64,000 nt of DNA from Simmondsia chinensis (lineage: Eukaryota; Streptophyta; Magnoliopsida; Caryophyllales; Simmondsiaceae): assembly GCA_018398585.1 (NCBI GenBank), contig JAGTTD010000003.1, forward strand, positions 10,982,637 through 11,046,636, read 5' to 3'. The translations under genes and the position numbers were made by a program. Under the pieces are notes generated by a model, which was given only the letters and a program-made list of their open reading frames with translations, did no database searches and had not been told where the DNA came from. Positions 46,496 to 58,219 of this stretch are shown one piece after another. Every line of letters starts with the position of its first letter. Positions within the stretch are counted from its first letter, which is position 1.

Positions 46496-47679
46496 GGTTA
46501 GAAACGGCGTCCCACAAATGCAGGCGTACGGACGCCATTTCTGACCCAAAATAGCTTACCCGTGACCCCCTTGCAGCCTTCTTCTTCATCAACCCGTGAT
46601 CCCCATCTTTTCCCCTCCATTTTCATCCCCTTCATCTTCACTTTTTCTTCTATAAATATCACTAATTTCTTCAATATTTTTCACAACACTCAATTACTTA
46701 AATACATCTTTCAATCTATTATCCTCTCAAAAAAAAACTTCCAATCTCCCCTTCATTTTCATAGTTATGTAAGTCATTATTATTGTCATTTTTAAATTTG
46801 TTAATACTTTTATATTATAATGTCATATTATTTTATAGAAATTTGTTATTATAGTAATGTTATTAGATTGATTTAGTAAATTTAATATAATAATTGTAAC
46901 ATATATAATAGCAAGTTAAAAAATGTATTTGTTAATATAATATTGAATAATATGATACTGAAAAAATTATTAATTGTATATTTTATATTATATTTCAATA
47001 TATTCATAATTTTTTGTAGCTTATATTATTTTTTAGTGTTAAACTTTAGTTTAACACCATTAATATTTATTTTTTATTATATGGTAATTTTAAATGTTTG
47101 TGATACCTTTATGTATTTAAAATATTTTGTAGACATTATAATTGTTAAAATCTGACTTATGAATTTTGTAGATATTTAAATTCTATATTTTGGGCAATTT
47201 AGAGATGTAAATTTATTTTTAATCTATATTACTATTATTTTAAAGATATTCGAATTTGTAAGACATTAAGAATTGTCAGAAAAAATATTATCTCAAATGG
47301 TTATAGAATATAAAGTAAATTACAGAAAATTTCCCTGACTTTTACATCGAAAACAAAAAATCCCCCTCCCAAATAAAACCACTCACTAAATCTCCTAACT
47401 TTTGAAAATTTTTCAGTTTGCCCCCAAATTATAATTTATCTCATAATATTTTTTTTCTAAAAATTTTAAAATAATTATATTTTTATTAATATAGAAAATT
47501 TTCTTAATTTTTTTTTGTTAAAAATATAAAATACTTAATTTTTGTCTAATAATATAAAATCTTTTTGTAAAAACAAAAGTAAAGATTAGAGGTAAAATGG
47601 TAAAAAATAAGTTACACAAGGGTTAAATGATAAATTTTTAAAAGTTATATTTTGAAATGTAACCTTATCTTTTAATTCT

Positions 47680-48076
47680 ATGCTAGGATCATAACACAAT
47701 TGATATTGCGATTACATGGAGAATATTGTTATCTCACATGGCAGCTGTTTCATCGCCCATGCTCACATGTGATGGCATGTTGTACCGCTTCTCGGCTCGA
47801 GTTTGGACAATATGTTGATCCATTTTTAAGCCTTGCCATGTATGCAAGTGCGTATGCTCCATTGTTTCACCCCCTTCCCGATCAGTCTCTATGGCCGGAG
47901 TACATTGGACCTATAGTGGTTGCAGATCACACAAGTTGGAGGCATGGTAGAGGACGGCCACGCTCAACCCGACTACATAACGAAATGGATACAAGGGAGG
48001 GCTTGTCCAAAAATAAATGTAGCATATGCAGTGAAAGGGGGCATAATAAAAAAATATGTCCTAATAGACAGCAATA
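47680..48076 (+). pseudogene. MULE transposase C-terminus (SWIM remnant + CCHC knuckle)
   Basis: YCYLTWQLFHRPCSHVMACC is the SWIM zinc finger of MuDR-type transposases with its second Cys lost. DHTSWRHGRGRPRSTRLHNE is the basic linker, and CSICSERGHNKKICP is a CX2CX4HX4C knuckle just before the stop at 48076. An intron boundary ahead of it is likely (ttctatgctaggatc..). The catalytic domain is missing, presumably by internal deletion. The order transposase then PMD gene on one strand is a known layout of PMD-bearing plant MULEs. Confidence 0.8.
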
Positions 48077-48239
48077 ATGTTGTACTTAGGTTCATACTTG
48101 CATTTGATGTATTATTTACTGTAATTACATAATAATAATAAAAATAATTTCATTCTTGTGTTGTGCTCGATAAAAATGCTGTAATATGTGTAATTTTATT
48201 GTTAGCCTATTGGTTACTATTTTCAGTTTTAATAGAGAT

Positions 48240-50150
48240 ATGGTAAGAACACTAGGAGGAAATGCTTCGACTTCGACCTCCACTGCTCGGTATGGTGAGC
48301 AAAATCCAGGTCCAGATGACAGGTCTGTGTTGTGTCTTCAGGAGCGTCATCGATCGGAGGATGTTTGGAATGAAAGGGTACGCTATTAATTGATATTTGT
48401 CATATAATTTTGAGTTATAATTATTCAAATAGTTGATTAATATATTTAATGTCTTTGTGTTACAGGCAATGATGAGATCAGGGTGAGGATTCACCATCCA
48501 TCAACCCTTCGCCCACAAATACGACCTTATGTTGTACAAGCTGGATTCATTGGAGTGGCCCAAGTAGATCACATCCAGATTGATAACGCATTGATTGGGG
48601 CTTTGTTAGAGAGGTGGAGGCGGGAGACCCATACATTCCACCTACGTGTTGGTGAGATGACACCAACACTGCAGGATGTTGCCGTCTTACTAGGTCTACG
48701 TATAGACGGTCGAGCAGTCACTGGTAGAACTACCTACAATTGGCAGGACATCTGTCATTATTTATTGGGTACAGCCCCCCCAGCATCAGCAATAAAGGGC
48801 AGCCTAGTAAGAAGTACATGGTTGGCGCAACTTTGTGCACAAGCCCGCCCCCCTTACCCTGATGAGCAAGTGGTGTTACAACACGCCAGACGCTACATCC
48901 TTAATTTGTTCGGCTCCCTGTTGTTCACCAACAGTACTGGTAGTTGGATATTAATGGTCTATCTTCCATTGCTTGAGACGATAGAGGGGTGTAGTGAGTA
49001 CAGCTAGGGGTCAGCTGTTCTTGCCAACCTATACAAACAAATGTGCCAGTGTTGCATGGCAGGCCGCACCCAAATCGGCGGGTGTGTTTTATTGCTCCAG
49101 GTATGGACGGTCACTTATATTAATGTTTAATTCTTTAATGTATTAAATCCCTAATTCGTATGTGCCATTGCATGTGTAGTTGTGGTCATGGGAACATTTA
49201 CATATTGGTCGACCGTTTATATCCGCGCCCCGTCCACTTCCACCTGCAGTCAATGATCTGTTGCCGCCTTTGGGATTTCAGTAAGGGAAAATATTTTGTA
49301 CATCTTGATTTAATGTATATGTAATATTATATATGTATTAAAATAATTTATTTTGTACTTGATCAACTGGGTTGCGTCCTTGACATTCCGCGAGAATCCA
49401 AGGCACTGCCAATCCTTCTATATGGACCAACTTGATATCCAAGAGCCACATCAGGTATATACATAAAAACAGACACAATTATATATTGTTAATAATTAAT
49501 GTAATAACTAAGTTATTTTACCTGCAATTAGGTTCAATGGACGCCTTACAGGCAATCTCGGTTAAGCACCTTGCCCGCGGTTTGTGTCGAGGGTCGTCAT
49601 ATCTGGCGATATCAGGGACCAATAATATGCTTTGGCATTGTAGAGCTGCATTGCCCTGATAGAGTGTTGCGTCAGTTTGGATTAACGCAACATTCCCGGA
49701 TCACATCGACACCCTTGACTCCTTGCACAATACATCTCGTTCGGGCAGGTGGGACGAGAATTGGGAGGTCTACCATTCGAACTGGATCGAGGTATGGAAC
49801 ACACGAATGGATTATATCGCTAACGTATGTCACCCTCCTACATCCCTACAGATTACATGTGTTGGTACAACTCTATCACTAGGCGTTGTATAGTACGGCG
49901 TGAAGTGCATGTTCAACGTCCATCCCGACTTCGTTATGATCCAAGTGGCAACCAAATTTAACGTGTAGTAAGCACTTTTACAACATTTGTCTCTTTACTT
50001 ATTCCACAATGTGTTTCGTTAACATTTGAAGGTACTATTTTCCAGGTCGATGTTCTTAAAAAGCATGGTAAAATGGCAGTTCAAAGGATACGTAATACAG
50101 TTGGCCACACTGTAGAGTCTGTCTCTACAGAATGGCTAACTGCTTGTTTG
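48240..50150 (+). pseudogene. Plant mobile domain (PMD/MAIL-like) protein gene, decayed
   Basis: The first exon (48240-48379) encodes MVRTLGGNAS.. and the next exon (from about 48484) HPSTLRPQIRPYVVQAGFIG, RWRRETHTFHLRVGEMTPTL and QDVAVLLGLRIDGRAVTGRT, the signature of the plant mobile domain (annotated as serine/threonine phosphatase 7 long-form homologue or MAIN/MAIL-like). The frame stops at about 49005 where YSWGS is expected (TGG to TAG). It then goes on with VLANLYKQMC; LWSWEHLHIGRPF (49183); FRENPRHCQSFYMDQLD (49390); PAVCVEGRHIWRYQGPIICF (49573); PDRVLRQFGLTQH; CWYNSITRRCIVRR (49862); and VESVSTEWLTAC at the end. The reading order and probable introns fit one gene. Host MAIN/MAIL1 act in the nucleus in transcription and silencing; the transposon copy's role is unknown. 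Confidence 0.8.
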
Positions 50151-51530
50151 ACTGAAGTCGGGCATGGCTAAGACTGGTGCTTGAGTCATAATCTATTTTA
50201 ATGATTCAAAAGCCTCCTTGTTTGAATCATCCCAAAGGAAGCTGTCCTTCTTGAGCAGATCTGTCAATGGTTTGGCAAGTAAACCATATCCCACAATAAA
50301 CTTGTGGTAATAACCTATTAAGCCCAAGAATCCCCTCAACTCTTTAAGTGATTTAGGCTTTGGCCACTTCAACATAGCTTGAATTTTACTGGGATCAATA
50401 GCAACTCCCTCAGATGAGATGATATGTCCCAGATATTCAACATGAGTCTTGGCAAGGGCACATTTGGAAAGCTTAGCAAACAGCTTGTGATCTCTCATGG
50501 TCTAAAAAACAAGCCTTAGGTGCTCCAGATGCTGCTGCAGTGCGGGGTTGTAAACCAATATGTCATCGAAAAAGACAAGGACAAACCTCCTCAAATAAGC
50601 CTTGAACACCTTGTTCATCAAAGCTTGGAAGGTTGCTGGTGCGTTGGACAGCCTAAAAGGCATTACCACAAATTCATAGTGGCCTTGATGGGTCCTAAAG
50701 GCTGTCTTTTGAATGTCTCCATCTTCAACTCTTATCTGATAGTACCCTTGCCGAAGATCCAGCTTGGAAAAGTAACAAGCTCCATTGAGTTCATCAAGCA
50801 AGTCGTCAATGACAGGGATTGGGAACTTATCTTCGACTGTAAGGGAGTTCAATTGGCAATAATCAATACACATTCTTGATGTTCCATCTTTTTTCTTCAC
50901 CAAAATCATTGGGGATGCAAAGCGGCTGTGGCTATGTCGAATGAACTTGGTTTTGAGCAATTCATCAACCTGTCGCTCAATCTCATCTTTCTGAGAATGG
51001 GGGTATTTGTAGGGGCGTAGGTTAACTGAATTGGCTCCTTCTTTAAGTGGAATTGAGTGATCAAATGCCCTGTTGGGAGGCAACCCTTCAGGCTGCTCAA
51101 ATAAGTCGTGGAATTCCTCCAATAGAACCGGCAAAGGACCTGTGGCATCCTGTTGATAAGCTCCTGCAACTGGTGTAATTGAGTAGAGCTGGCCTACCCA
51201 ATGATAATCACTCATCTTGAGAACCTTTTGCAGCTGCTTGCCCCTCATGTACTGAAGTTGTCCTTGCTCACATATGCCCTGCAATCTGATCTTGAGACCA
51301 TCCTTCTCAAAGGAAACTTCCAATTGTGAGAAATCGAAGAGTATTGGACTAAAAGACTTCATCCAATCCACTCCTAGCACCATATCCCAACCACCAAGTC
51401 TCAAAAGTTAAAAATCATAGACAAACTTATGTCCTTGCATCTTCCAGCTGAAATTCTTACATTTAATGTGAGAGAGGAGAGAGTTCCCATCAGCCACTGT
51501 CACGACTAGGGGGGTGGTCTTGATGATGTC
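50150..51530 (-). pseudogene. Ty3 pol fragment (protease to RNase H start) captured in MULE-G
   Basis: On the minus strand: TTPLVVTVADGNSLLSH with [20 protein letters not shown] (retropepsin side, 51330-51530), a linker, then reverse transcriptase with [49 protein letters not shown], and [12 protein letters not shown] holding the catalytic FDD. A stop at about 50500 precedes the thumb (EYLGHIISSEGVAIDPSKI, PKSLKELRGFLGLIGYYHKF). The reading ends at QAPVLAMPDFSQ near 50150, the start of RNase H. PFGL has become PFRL. No LTR, gag or integrase is present. Both ends stop inside pol, so this is a captured internal fragment, not an insertion by integrase. Confidence 0.85.
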
Positions 51531-51534
51531 TTGT

Positions 51535-51950
51535 CCCGCAATAGATGTTGCCGGTGAACGATATCAATTTGAACAGGCTATGCAAGAAGAAAAGTTTGAC
51601 TACCGTTCATTTGGTGCTCCACCTCACAGCATCGTGGTGAACCTCCAGAAGGAAGTAGACGTGAAAGTCCGCGACATAGTTTTTCAGTTCATATGGAAGG
51701 TTCACCCTCACAGCATCGTGGTGAACCTCGCCGTAGATCGACGTCACGTTTTGTACCATAACTTACGTTATTTATTTTTTTGTAATCTATTATTACGATG
51801 CATTTTTTCTTTTTTTATTACTTTATACATTAAATAATCTAACTCTACTAAATTTTTTTTATACTTTATTTTATCATTTTGTTGTTAATTAAGTGAGGAG
51901 GATTTTAGGGTTTATCATTTTATTATATAATGTGAAATCGTGGTGAACCT
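51535..51950. other. Interior of MULE-G with repeated gcatcgtggtgaacct
   Basis: The word cctcacagcatcgtggtgaac occurs near 51622 and 51701, and atcgtggtgaacctgcg near 51936. No domain is recognised in the open frame over 51514-51837. Confidence 0.4.
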
Positions 51951-52517
51951 GCGTGTGGGATGCTGTCAGAAACGCCGTACGGACGCCGTTAGACACGGCG
52001 TACCATACATGGCTGTTTGGGATGCCGTTAGAAACGGCGTCCCATAGACGGCCCCTTTCGGACGCCGTTTCTAACGGCGCCTAAAATCTAACGAAAAACA
52101 CTGCTTATCGAACGCCGTTTCAGACGGCGTTTCCTATTGATGCTACAATAAAGTGTGCTATTTTGGTAAATATTTTTTCAACTATGCCATTTTGGTAATT
52201 TTTTTTGCAAATGGTGCCACTTTGGTAATTTAATCATACTATTCAACCTCATGCCCCTTATTTAAAAAAAAAAAAAAAAGAAAACTTCATATTTATCATT
52301 TTTTTTTCCATCTCATCATATTAATTCGAAACATATCTTTTTACATCTATCAATCAGGTCATTTATCTTGTATTATTTTGTACTCCCTTCTTTTATCCTC
52401 TCTCTCAAGTCTTTTTCCTCATTCCTCTTCTTCTTCTTCTTTTTTTTTTTATTATAAAAAATCATATTAAGCTCTATATATTTTCAAATAGATATAACTT
52501 ATATACTAATATGTACA

Positions 52518-53328
52518 ATAATTAATTTAAAAATAACTCAACTATATGTCAATGTATCAAAAAATAATCCAACTTTATTTTCTAACCAAAAATAACCCAA
52601 CTTTAACTTTTCTACAAAAAAAAAAAAAAAACCAAACTCAAAAATTAATCTAAAAATAACCCGACTCTAAAAATTTAATGTAAAAAATACTGAACTGTGA
52701 TGTTTCGACAGTATATTTTTCTTCTACATATTTGTGGTTTGTCTTGTTCTCTGTAGGCAGTCTCATTCAGTAAACGAGTTGAGCGAGCACAGATATACGG
52801 TTCAGTTAGATAAATGATACCAATATCGAGCTTGACTCATTTAGTTAACGAGCCAAGCTAAGCCGATCAAGCTGTGGTTCGGCTCAGCTCATTTGAAGCC
52901 CTAATTCTGTAGTTGTATTCCTCGATTAATTTGCTTATTTTTTGTCTGGGGATGTTGCCTTTTTGTGGGGTTGTACTAAATTATCAGAAAAACGCATTTT
53001 TAGTTTGGTTAAGTGAGAAAAAAAATCAAGCCAAACCGAAAATACATAGAAGAAAAATATATTGTCGGAGCGTCATACCACATGCCATGCTTAGCCATTA
53101 ATTCAGTATTTTTTAAATTAATTTTAGAATTTGGTTATTTTTTGGTACAAAAGTTAGAGTTGAGTTATTTTTTTGGTAGAAAAGTTAGAATTAGGTTATT
53201 TTTTTGTTAGAAAATAGAGTTGGGTATTTTTTAGTAGAAAAGTCAGAGTTTAGTTTTTCTTTTTCTTGAGTTGAGTTATTTTTTGGTATATTGATATATA
53301 GTTGGATTATTTTTAGATCAATTATTAT
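52518..53328. mobile_element. Non-autonomous MULE (MULE-C), inside the hAT element
   Basis: The arms ataattaatttaaaaataac (left) and ataattgatctaaaaataat (right, inverted), followed by ccaactatatgtcaat, ccaactttaacttttctac and related repeats, match the elements at 1710-7305 and 36632-37905. The interior shares about 350 bp with 36632-37905, including gcgtcat..acgccatgcttagcca. No clear target duplication was found. Confidence 0.65.
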
Positions 53329-53727
53329 AATATATATAATTAGAGAATTTAAAAAAATATAAATTTCCAAAGCATTTTAATATTATTTTTATTAATTATA
53401 TATTATATTATTCAATTGCATTTTGTTACTTGTATTAAATGAACAAGTAATTCTTTCTCTTGTTTTCCTATTATGAAAATAAAGAAAGTTCGATATAGAT
53501 TTACTTTAAATAAAAACTACATATATAAATGCAAGATTTAATATTAAACTTAGAACAATTATTTACCCTTTTGCATGCAAATCCAAACTAATCACTTATA
53601 ATTTTTGCGTCGTTGTTTAATTTTTTAAATTTAAAAATTTATTATTATTAATGATTTACATATTGTTGTCTGCTCACCATTAGTGCCCCCAGTGACAACC
53701 GATTCTAGATTCGCCATTGTGGTCGGT

Positions 53728-54720
53728 GATGGTGGTAGTGGTCGATGGTGGTGGTGGGTGGGTTGAGATTTGAGATTGGGAGGAGAGAGAGAGTGATGGG
53801 TGGAGAGAGAGAGAAGGATGAGTGGTGATTTTTAGTATGTGTGTGGTGATTTTGAGTACCTGGATTCTGTTTGTGTGTCAACACACAGGTGGATGATTTT
53901 GAGTACATGACTGGTGATTTAGAGTACAATAATGGTCAATTTGAGTACATTATTAGAGATTTGGAATACATGGCTTGTGTATCGATATACAGGAATTTTG
54001 AGTACAATTATGGTCAATTTGAGTACATTATTAGTGATTTGGAGTACATGGCTTGTGTGTCGACGCACAAGCCATGTACTCCAAATCACCAGTAATATGC
54101 TCAAATTGGCTATCATTATACTTAAAATCACTAACACTATACTCAAAATTGCTATTATGTACTCAAAATCACCAATCATGTACTCAAATCTTAGCCATAG
54201 TAGGTGCTTGTGTGACGACACACAATATGTATTCAAAATCACCAACCAAGTACTCAGAATCACTACTTATGTACTCAAAATCACCGACTTCTGTGTCGAC
54301 ACAAATTTTATGTATCCACACACAAAATCTAGTGCTCAAATTCACTTACCATGTACTCAAAATCACTGCTCATGTGCTCAAAATTATCACCCATATACTC
54401 AAAATCACCACCATCCTCTTCTCTCTCTACCCATCACTCTCTCTCTCTCCTCCCAATCTCAAATCTCAACCCACCGACCACCACCACCGTCACCCACCTC
54501 CACTCCCACACAACTCCAGCTACCACCACTGACCTCCGCCCTGCCAACCATCTCTCTTTCTCTTTCCACCCATCACCCTCTCTCTCCTCCCAATCTCAAA
54601 TCACCACCCATGTACTCAAATTTATTATTTATGTACTCAAAATTACTACTCATATACTCAAAATTACCATTCATATACTCAAAATCATTACTCACTAAAA
54701 TAACTAATTATTTAAAATTA
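53728..54720. repeat. Foldback locus: rest of left arm, central palindrome, right arm
   Basis: gggttgagatttgagattgg and gagagtgatgggtggagaga (53758-53815), then gtgattttgagtac units in plus orientation, lead into a near-perfect 56-bp palindrome (54034-54089). After the centre the same units run inverted (gtactcaaaatcacc), ending in ctctctcctcccaatctcaa blocks (54450-54600). Diverged TGTGTCGACACA words lie near 53879, 53993, 54061, 54216 and 54297. Read with 46080-46306 this is one long inverted repeat with the hAT removed. Confidence 0.65.
54034..54089. repeat. 56-bp palindrome centred on GTCGAC
   Basis: gtgatttggagtacatggct is matched by agccatgtactccaaatcac around the centre tgtgtgtcgacgcaca, with one mismatched pair. 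The transcript or single strand would form a hairpin with almost no loop. Confidence 0.9.
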
Positions 54721-54951
54721 TCATCCACTTAACATATGTTAATTTTTAAAAATTTCATATAACTATTTTAAAATTTTATATAATTATATTTAGTGTTTTT
54801 ATAAATAATATTAAATACTTAAAATTAATTCATATTTATTAATTTAAATCATTAAATAATTCAAAAAAGAAAAATAAATTCACCGAAGAAAATCGGTTCT
54901 CTTTGCTTTTCTGTAGGTGCAGAAAAGTAAATCTATGCACCTTAGAACTTC

Positions 54952-55791
54952 GAATTTTTTACCCAATTGGCATAGTTTTGAAAAAAAAATTACCAAAATA
55001 GCACACTTTCAAAAATATTTAACAAAATGGCATAATCTACTGTAACTCGTTCAACGTATATCGTTTGTAACGATATACGTCCAGTGAACAAATTTTTTTT
55101 TTTAGGAAGCACAGCTAATTTATATTTTAAAAATTATTGAATTAATACTATTTTACATAAATAATTTAAAATTTTAATAATTTTTTAAATTTTTAAAAAA
55201 AAGTATACTAACTTTATCATAACATTGTATGTGTCATCTTTTTGATTGTCATGTCATCTACCACCTATTCTTTTTGGTTGTCATGTTATTTTTTCGACTA
55301 ATTGTTCTGGTCACTTATAAATAGTTGATACCTTTCATGGTTCTTTTTCTAAATAATACTTTTTTTTTCTTAATCATTTTTGTAAAGTATGTTGCCCTTA
55401 CTGTGTATAATATCATTTTAAAAAAGTTTCACCATTTATGTTTTCATCCAAAAAGTTTAACATGACAACCAAAAAGAATATGTGATAGATGACGTGACAA
55501 TAAAAAAGATGACACATACAATGTGGTAGATGAAGTTAGTATAATTTCTTTTAAAAATTTAAAAAATTATTAAAATTTTAAATTATTTATGTAAAATAGT
55601 TTTAATGCAATAATTTTATAATACAAATTAGCTGTGCTTCCGTAAAATATAAAAAAAAACTGTTCACTGGACGTACGCAGTTACAAACGGCGTATGTTGA
55701 ACGAGTTACAGTAAATGATACCATTTTTATAAATATTTTTGAAAGTATGCTATTTTGATTATTTGTTTTCAAAACTATGAGTAAAAAATTC
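54952..55791. mobile_element. Short foldback MULE-I upstream of the beta-glucosidase gene
   Basis: GAATTTTTTACCCAATTGGC and, inverted, GAATTTTTTACTCATAG mark the ends. Inverted arms run over 300 bp each (gttcaacgtatatcgtttg, agcacagctaattt, gatgacacatacaatg). Flanks tagaacttc (54943-54951) and taaaagttc (55792-55800) agree at 7 of 9 bases. No coding capacity. It ends 200 bp before the start codon of the gene. Confidence 0.7.
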
Positions 55792-55990
55792 TAAAAGTTC
55801 TGTCCAACTGTATAATTAGCTGTATGGGATCCCCACCCGTACTGACATCTTTTGCGTAGACATGTTTTGCAAGGTTGTTGGAGTCTGTGGTCATGCTTTT
55901 CTCCCACTGGCATATTTATTAAGAGTGTAGAAATACACTGCAATTGTCAAAAACAAAACACAGAGAAGAGAGGGGAAAAAAAAAAAAAAA

Positions 55991-56134
55991 ATGATGATGT
56001 TAAAAGTGACCGCCGGTCTCCTCTTATTTCATGTTGCAATAATAATAATAATAAAAGCCCAAGGTGCGCAGGAATACAGCAAGGCTGATTTTCCTTCTGA
56101 TTTTATCTTTGGCTCTGGCTCCTCTGCTTATCAG
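55991..56134 (+). CDS. GH1 beta-glucosidase, exon 1
   Basis: From the ATG at 55991 (after a 15-base A run) 48 codons give a signal peptide (LLLFHVAIIIIIKAQGAQEY) and then ADFPSDFIFGSGSSAYQ, the entry motif of plant family-1 glycoside hydrolases. The exon ends at Q before a GT donor (56135), as in plant BGLU genes. The enzyme would be secreted or vacuolar and hydrolyse beta-glucosides; the catalytic Glu residues are encoded further on. The first of three adjacent ATGs is chosen arbitrarily. The 5' flank (55801-55990) has a TATA-like catatttatt near 55910. Exon 2 is at 59735; later exons are not seen, so completeness is unknown. Confidence 0.8.
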
Positions 56135-56175
56135 GTTTCACAAATTTTATCTTTCTATTATATTTGTAGTAACTA

Positions 56176-56425
56176 AAAAAAGGAAAAAAAAAGGAACATA
56201 CTCAGTGCCTTAAGGGCTCCCGCCTACGTAGGATCTGGGGGGCGGATGTAAGCAGCCTTTCCCCTTCAGGGTGTTAACCTGAAGAGAGGCTGTTTCCCAA
56301 TGCCCCCAACCTGAGGGTGAGGACTTCTCAGGAGGTCACCCGTCCTGGTACTGCTCTCGCCCAAGCACGCTTAACTTTGGAGTTCTAATGGGATCTGGTA
56401 ACGACGTGTTGGTGCCCTCTTTGGC
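56176..56425 (-). mobile_element. 5S-headed Angio-SINE, copy 3, in GH1 intron 1
   Basis: Full-length, minus strand, with a 17-bp duplication tatatttgtagyaacta (56159-56175 and 56426-56442, one mismatch). The head: cccattagaactccaaagtt, aagcgtgcttgggcgagagc, gggtgacctcctgagaagtc. The body: gggaaacagcctctcttcag, gtaggcgggagccctt. The 3' tail is a T-rich run, as in Au-type SINEs. It lies 41 bp inside the intron and antisense to the gene. Confidence 0.9.
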
Positions 56426-58219
56426 TATATTTGTAGCAACTAATAGTCATAAATTTTTATTAACTTGCTATAATATTAATATTTCTCCTTTGATAATAAA
56501 ATTAGTCCTTGTAACAACAATAAGCCAATGTCTTAAAGAGTTTGATTAGGATTTGATTTAGAGTTTTGATTTAAATATGATTTGTTAAAAATTGAGATAG
56601 ATTTAGTTGTGTTGTCTGATTGAGATTTGCTTTAAGAGTTTCATTGTGATTAGAATTGGTTGAACAAATTATGAATGAGGATTAAGTAGGAAAAATTAAG
56701 GAAGGATGTAAGGGTTTAAAAGATTTGTAAAGGGATGCTCGGGGTCACTTGGGTGGAGGGAGAGAGGGCGAGATTCATTTAGAAGATTTTTGATCGAGTG
56801 TTTTGAGAGAATTTGGAACTTCCTTTGTTTAAAGCTACATTAATGAGGGTTGTTGGCTTGTTGTATAGAAGTTACATTGACAATGGTTGGTGACTCACTG
56901 TATGGTAGCTACATTTACAAGTAGGTTGCGTGCCTGCAATAGCTTCATTGTGAGGGTTGATGGCTCATCGTGCAGTGGCTTAGGGAGGGTCGTTAACTTA
57001 CGGTGCAATAGTCACAGTGGGCCGAGATACGTGAGAGCTAGAGGTTCGGAAGTATTGGGTTTTGGAAATGATCAAAGATTGTATCCAAAATTCAAAAGAA
57101 AGTTTGATGCTTCACTAGATCGTGTTTTTTTTCCCCTCTAGTTGAGAGATGGTTTTCACTTTATTTTCGCTCTTTTGTGTAATTTTTTCTTATGTTATTT
57201 CCTTGTTTGATTTTTTTGAACAAGTAATCTTGGACTATCCTTTCTCTTGAAAGTTAATGTATCTTTCGAGAAAAATATGATATCCTCCTTACATTTGTAA
57301 GAGAAAGATTCAAAAAACAAAAAAAATCTAAGACACCTGATGTGTTTCTAATTAGGGTTCTCAAAACCCTGACTTCCATGTGGAGATTTAGTAGTTCTTA
57401 AGAACGATTAAGGAAATGTTATAGTAGTAAATAATTTTAAACGTTTATTTGTTATTAGTTAAAACTTTATTGCATTTTTTACATGACGTCAGAGCTTTGT
57501 TGACCGAGATGTTACGAGTTTGAATTCAATTGTCCTTTTAATATTTATATAATTTAAGCATACACTATGAAGTAAACCTATGTACATATTATCCATGCAA
57601 CTTGAAGCTCAATAGCAATTTTTGTGAGTTAAAGTTTTTTTATGGCAAAAAAAAAAAAAAAAAGGGAAAACGCTTTTAATAGTTGTTTGACAAGGAATTA
57701 AGAGATTTTTTTAGTGTCCATATATATATAAGTCCAAGTGATGGTCTATTGTTAACAATAAGTATTAATTTGACTAGTACACTAAGTTTATATATTATTT
57801 ATTTTCTCCTAACAAATATGAGATTTCATAACATATTCATAATGCAAATGCTTAACACCAAGATCCTAACCTATATTGTATAGAAAATGTTGCATGTATC
57901 CAATTTTGATATGTAATTTATGTACTTAATAATGTGATAATACAACATTGGGTTATGAATAATAAGATTGAGATTAGAGCTGGCAAAATTTGGCACGACA
58001 TGAATATGACACAAAGATATATAGTGGGTTTGGGTAAGGGATTTTGAATTGGGTCACATATTCGTTTAAGGAGGGGGAGGAGGGTGATATTAGGTGGAAG
58101 GAAGATGATGTTAGCAACTAAATGAATGACACATAATGTTTCTTCTCATCTCTCATTCTGTCATATGAGTCTTATCTCATATATATATATATATATAGAT
58201 GTATGTATGTGTATATGAT

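Larger units (their letters stand above)
46496..52235 (+). mobile_element. MULE-G carrying transposase C-terminus, PMD gene and Ty3 pol fragment
   Basis: The right TIR (about 51950-52235) ends ..GCCACTTTGGTAATTTAATC and holds gacgccgtttctaacggcg words, as in the other members of the family. At the left only inner TIR sequence is left (gttagaaacggcgtcccac at 46497). Target-site sequence atactatt(a/c) is found at 46440-46448 and 52236-52244. A TATA-like tataaata lies at about 46653 with a pyrimidine-rich leader behind it. The DDE part of the transposase is absent. The long AT-rich interval 46780-47680 has no recognised gene. Confidence 0.75.
46307..53719. mobile_element. hAT element with 8-bp target duplication, carrying nested MULEs
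   Basis: The left end CAGAGGCGGATGCACCG and right end (inverted) CAATGGCGAATCTAGAATC resemble plant hAT termini (CAGgGGCGGA..). TGGTCGGT flanks both sides (46299-46306 and 53720-53727), the hAT length of 8 bp. Sub-terminal gggggcactggcccccggtg (left) and, inverted, cactgggggcactaatgg (right) support the pairing. Without the nested elements (46496-52235, 52518-53328) only about 0.8 kb remains and no hAT transposase, so it is non-autonomous. Confidence 0.8.

Noticed and set aside
50520..50879. Open frame on the plus strand over the Ty3 fragment
   Set aside because: It is the antisense shadow of the reverse transcriptase read on the minus strand.
53932..54732. 266-codon open frame
   Set aside because: It is translation of the gtactcaaaatcacc minisatellite and inverted arms (repeats of YSKSP, LKIT); no conserved domain.
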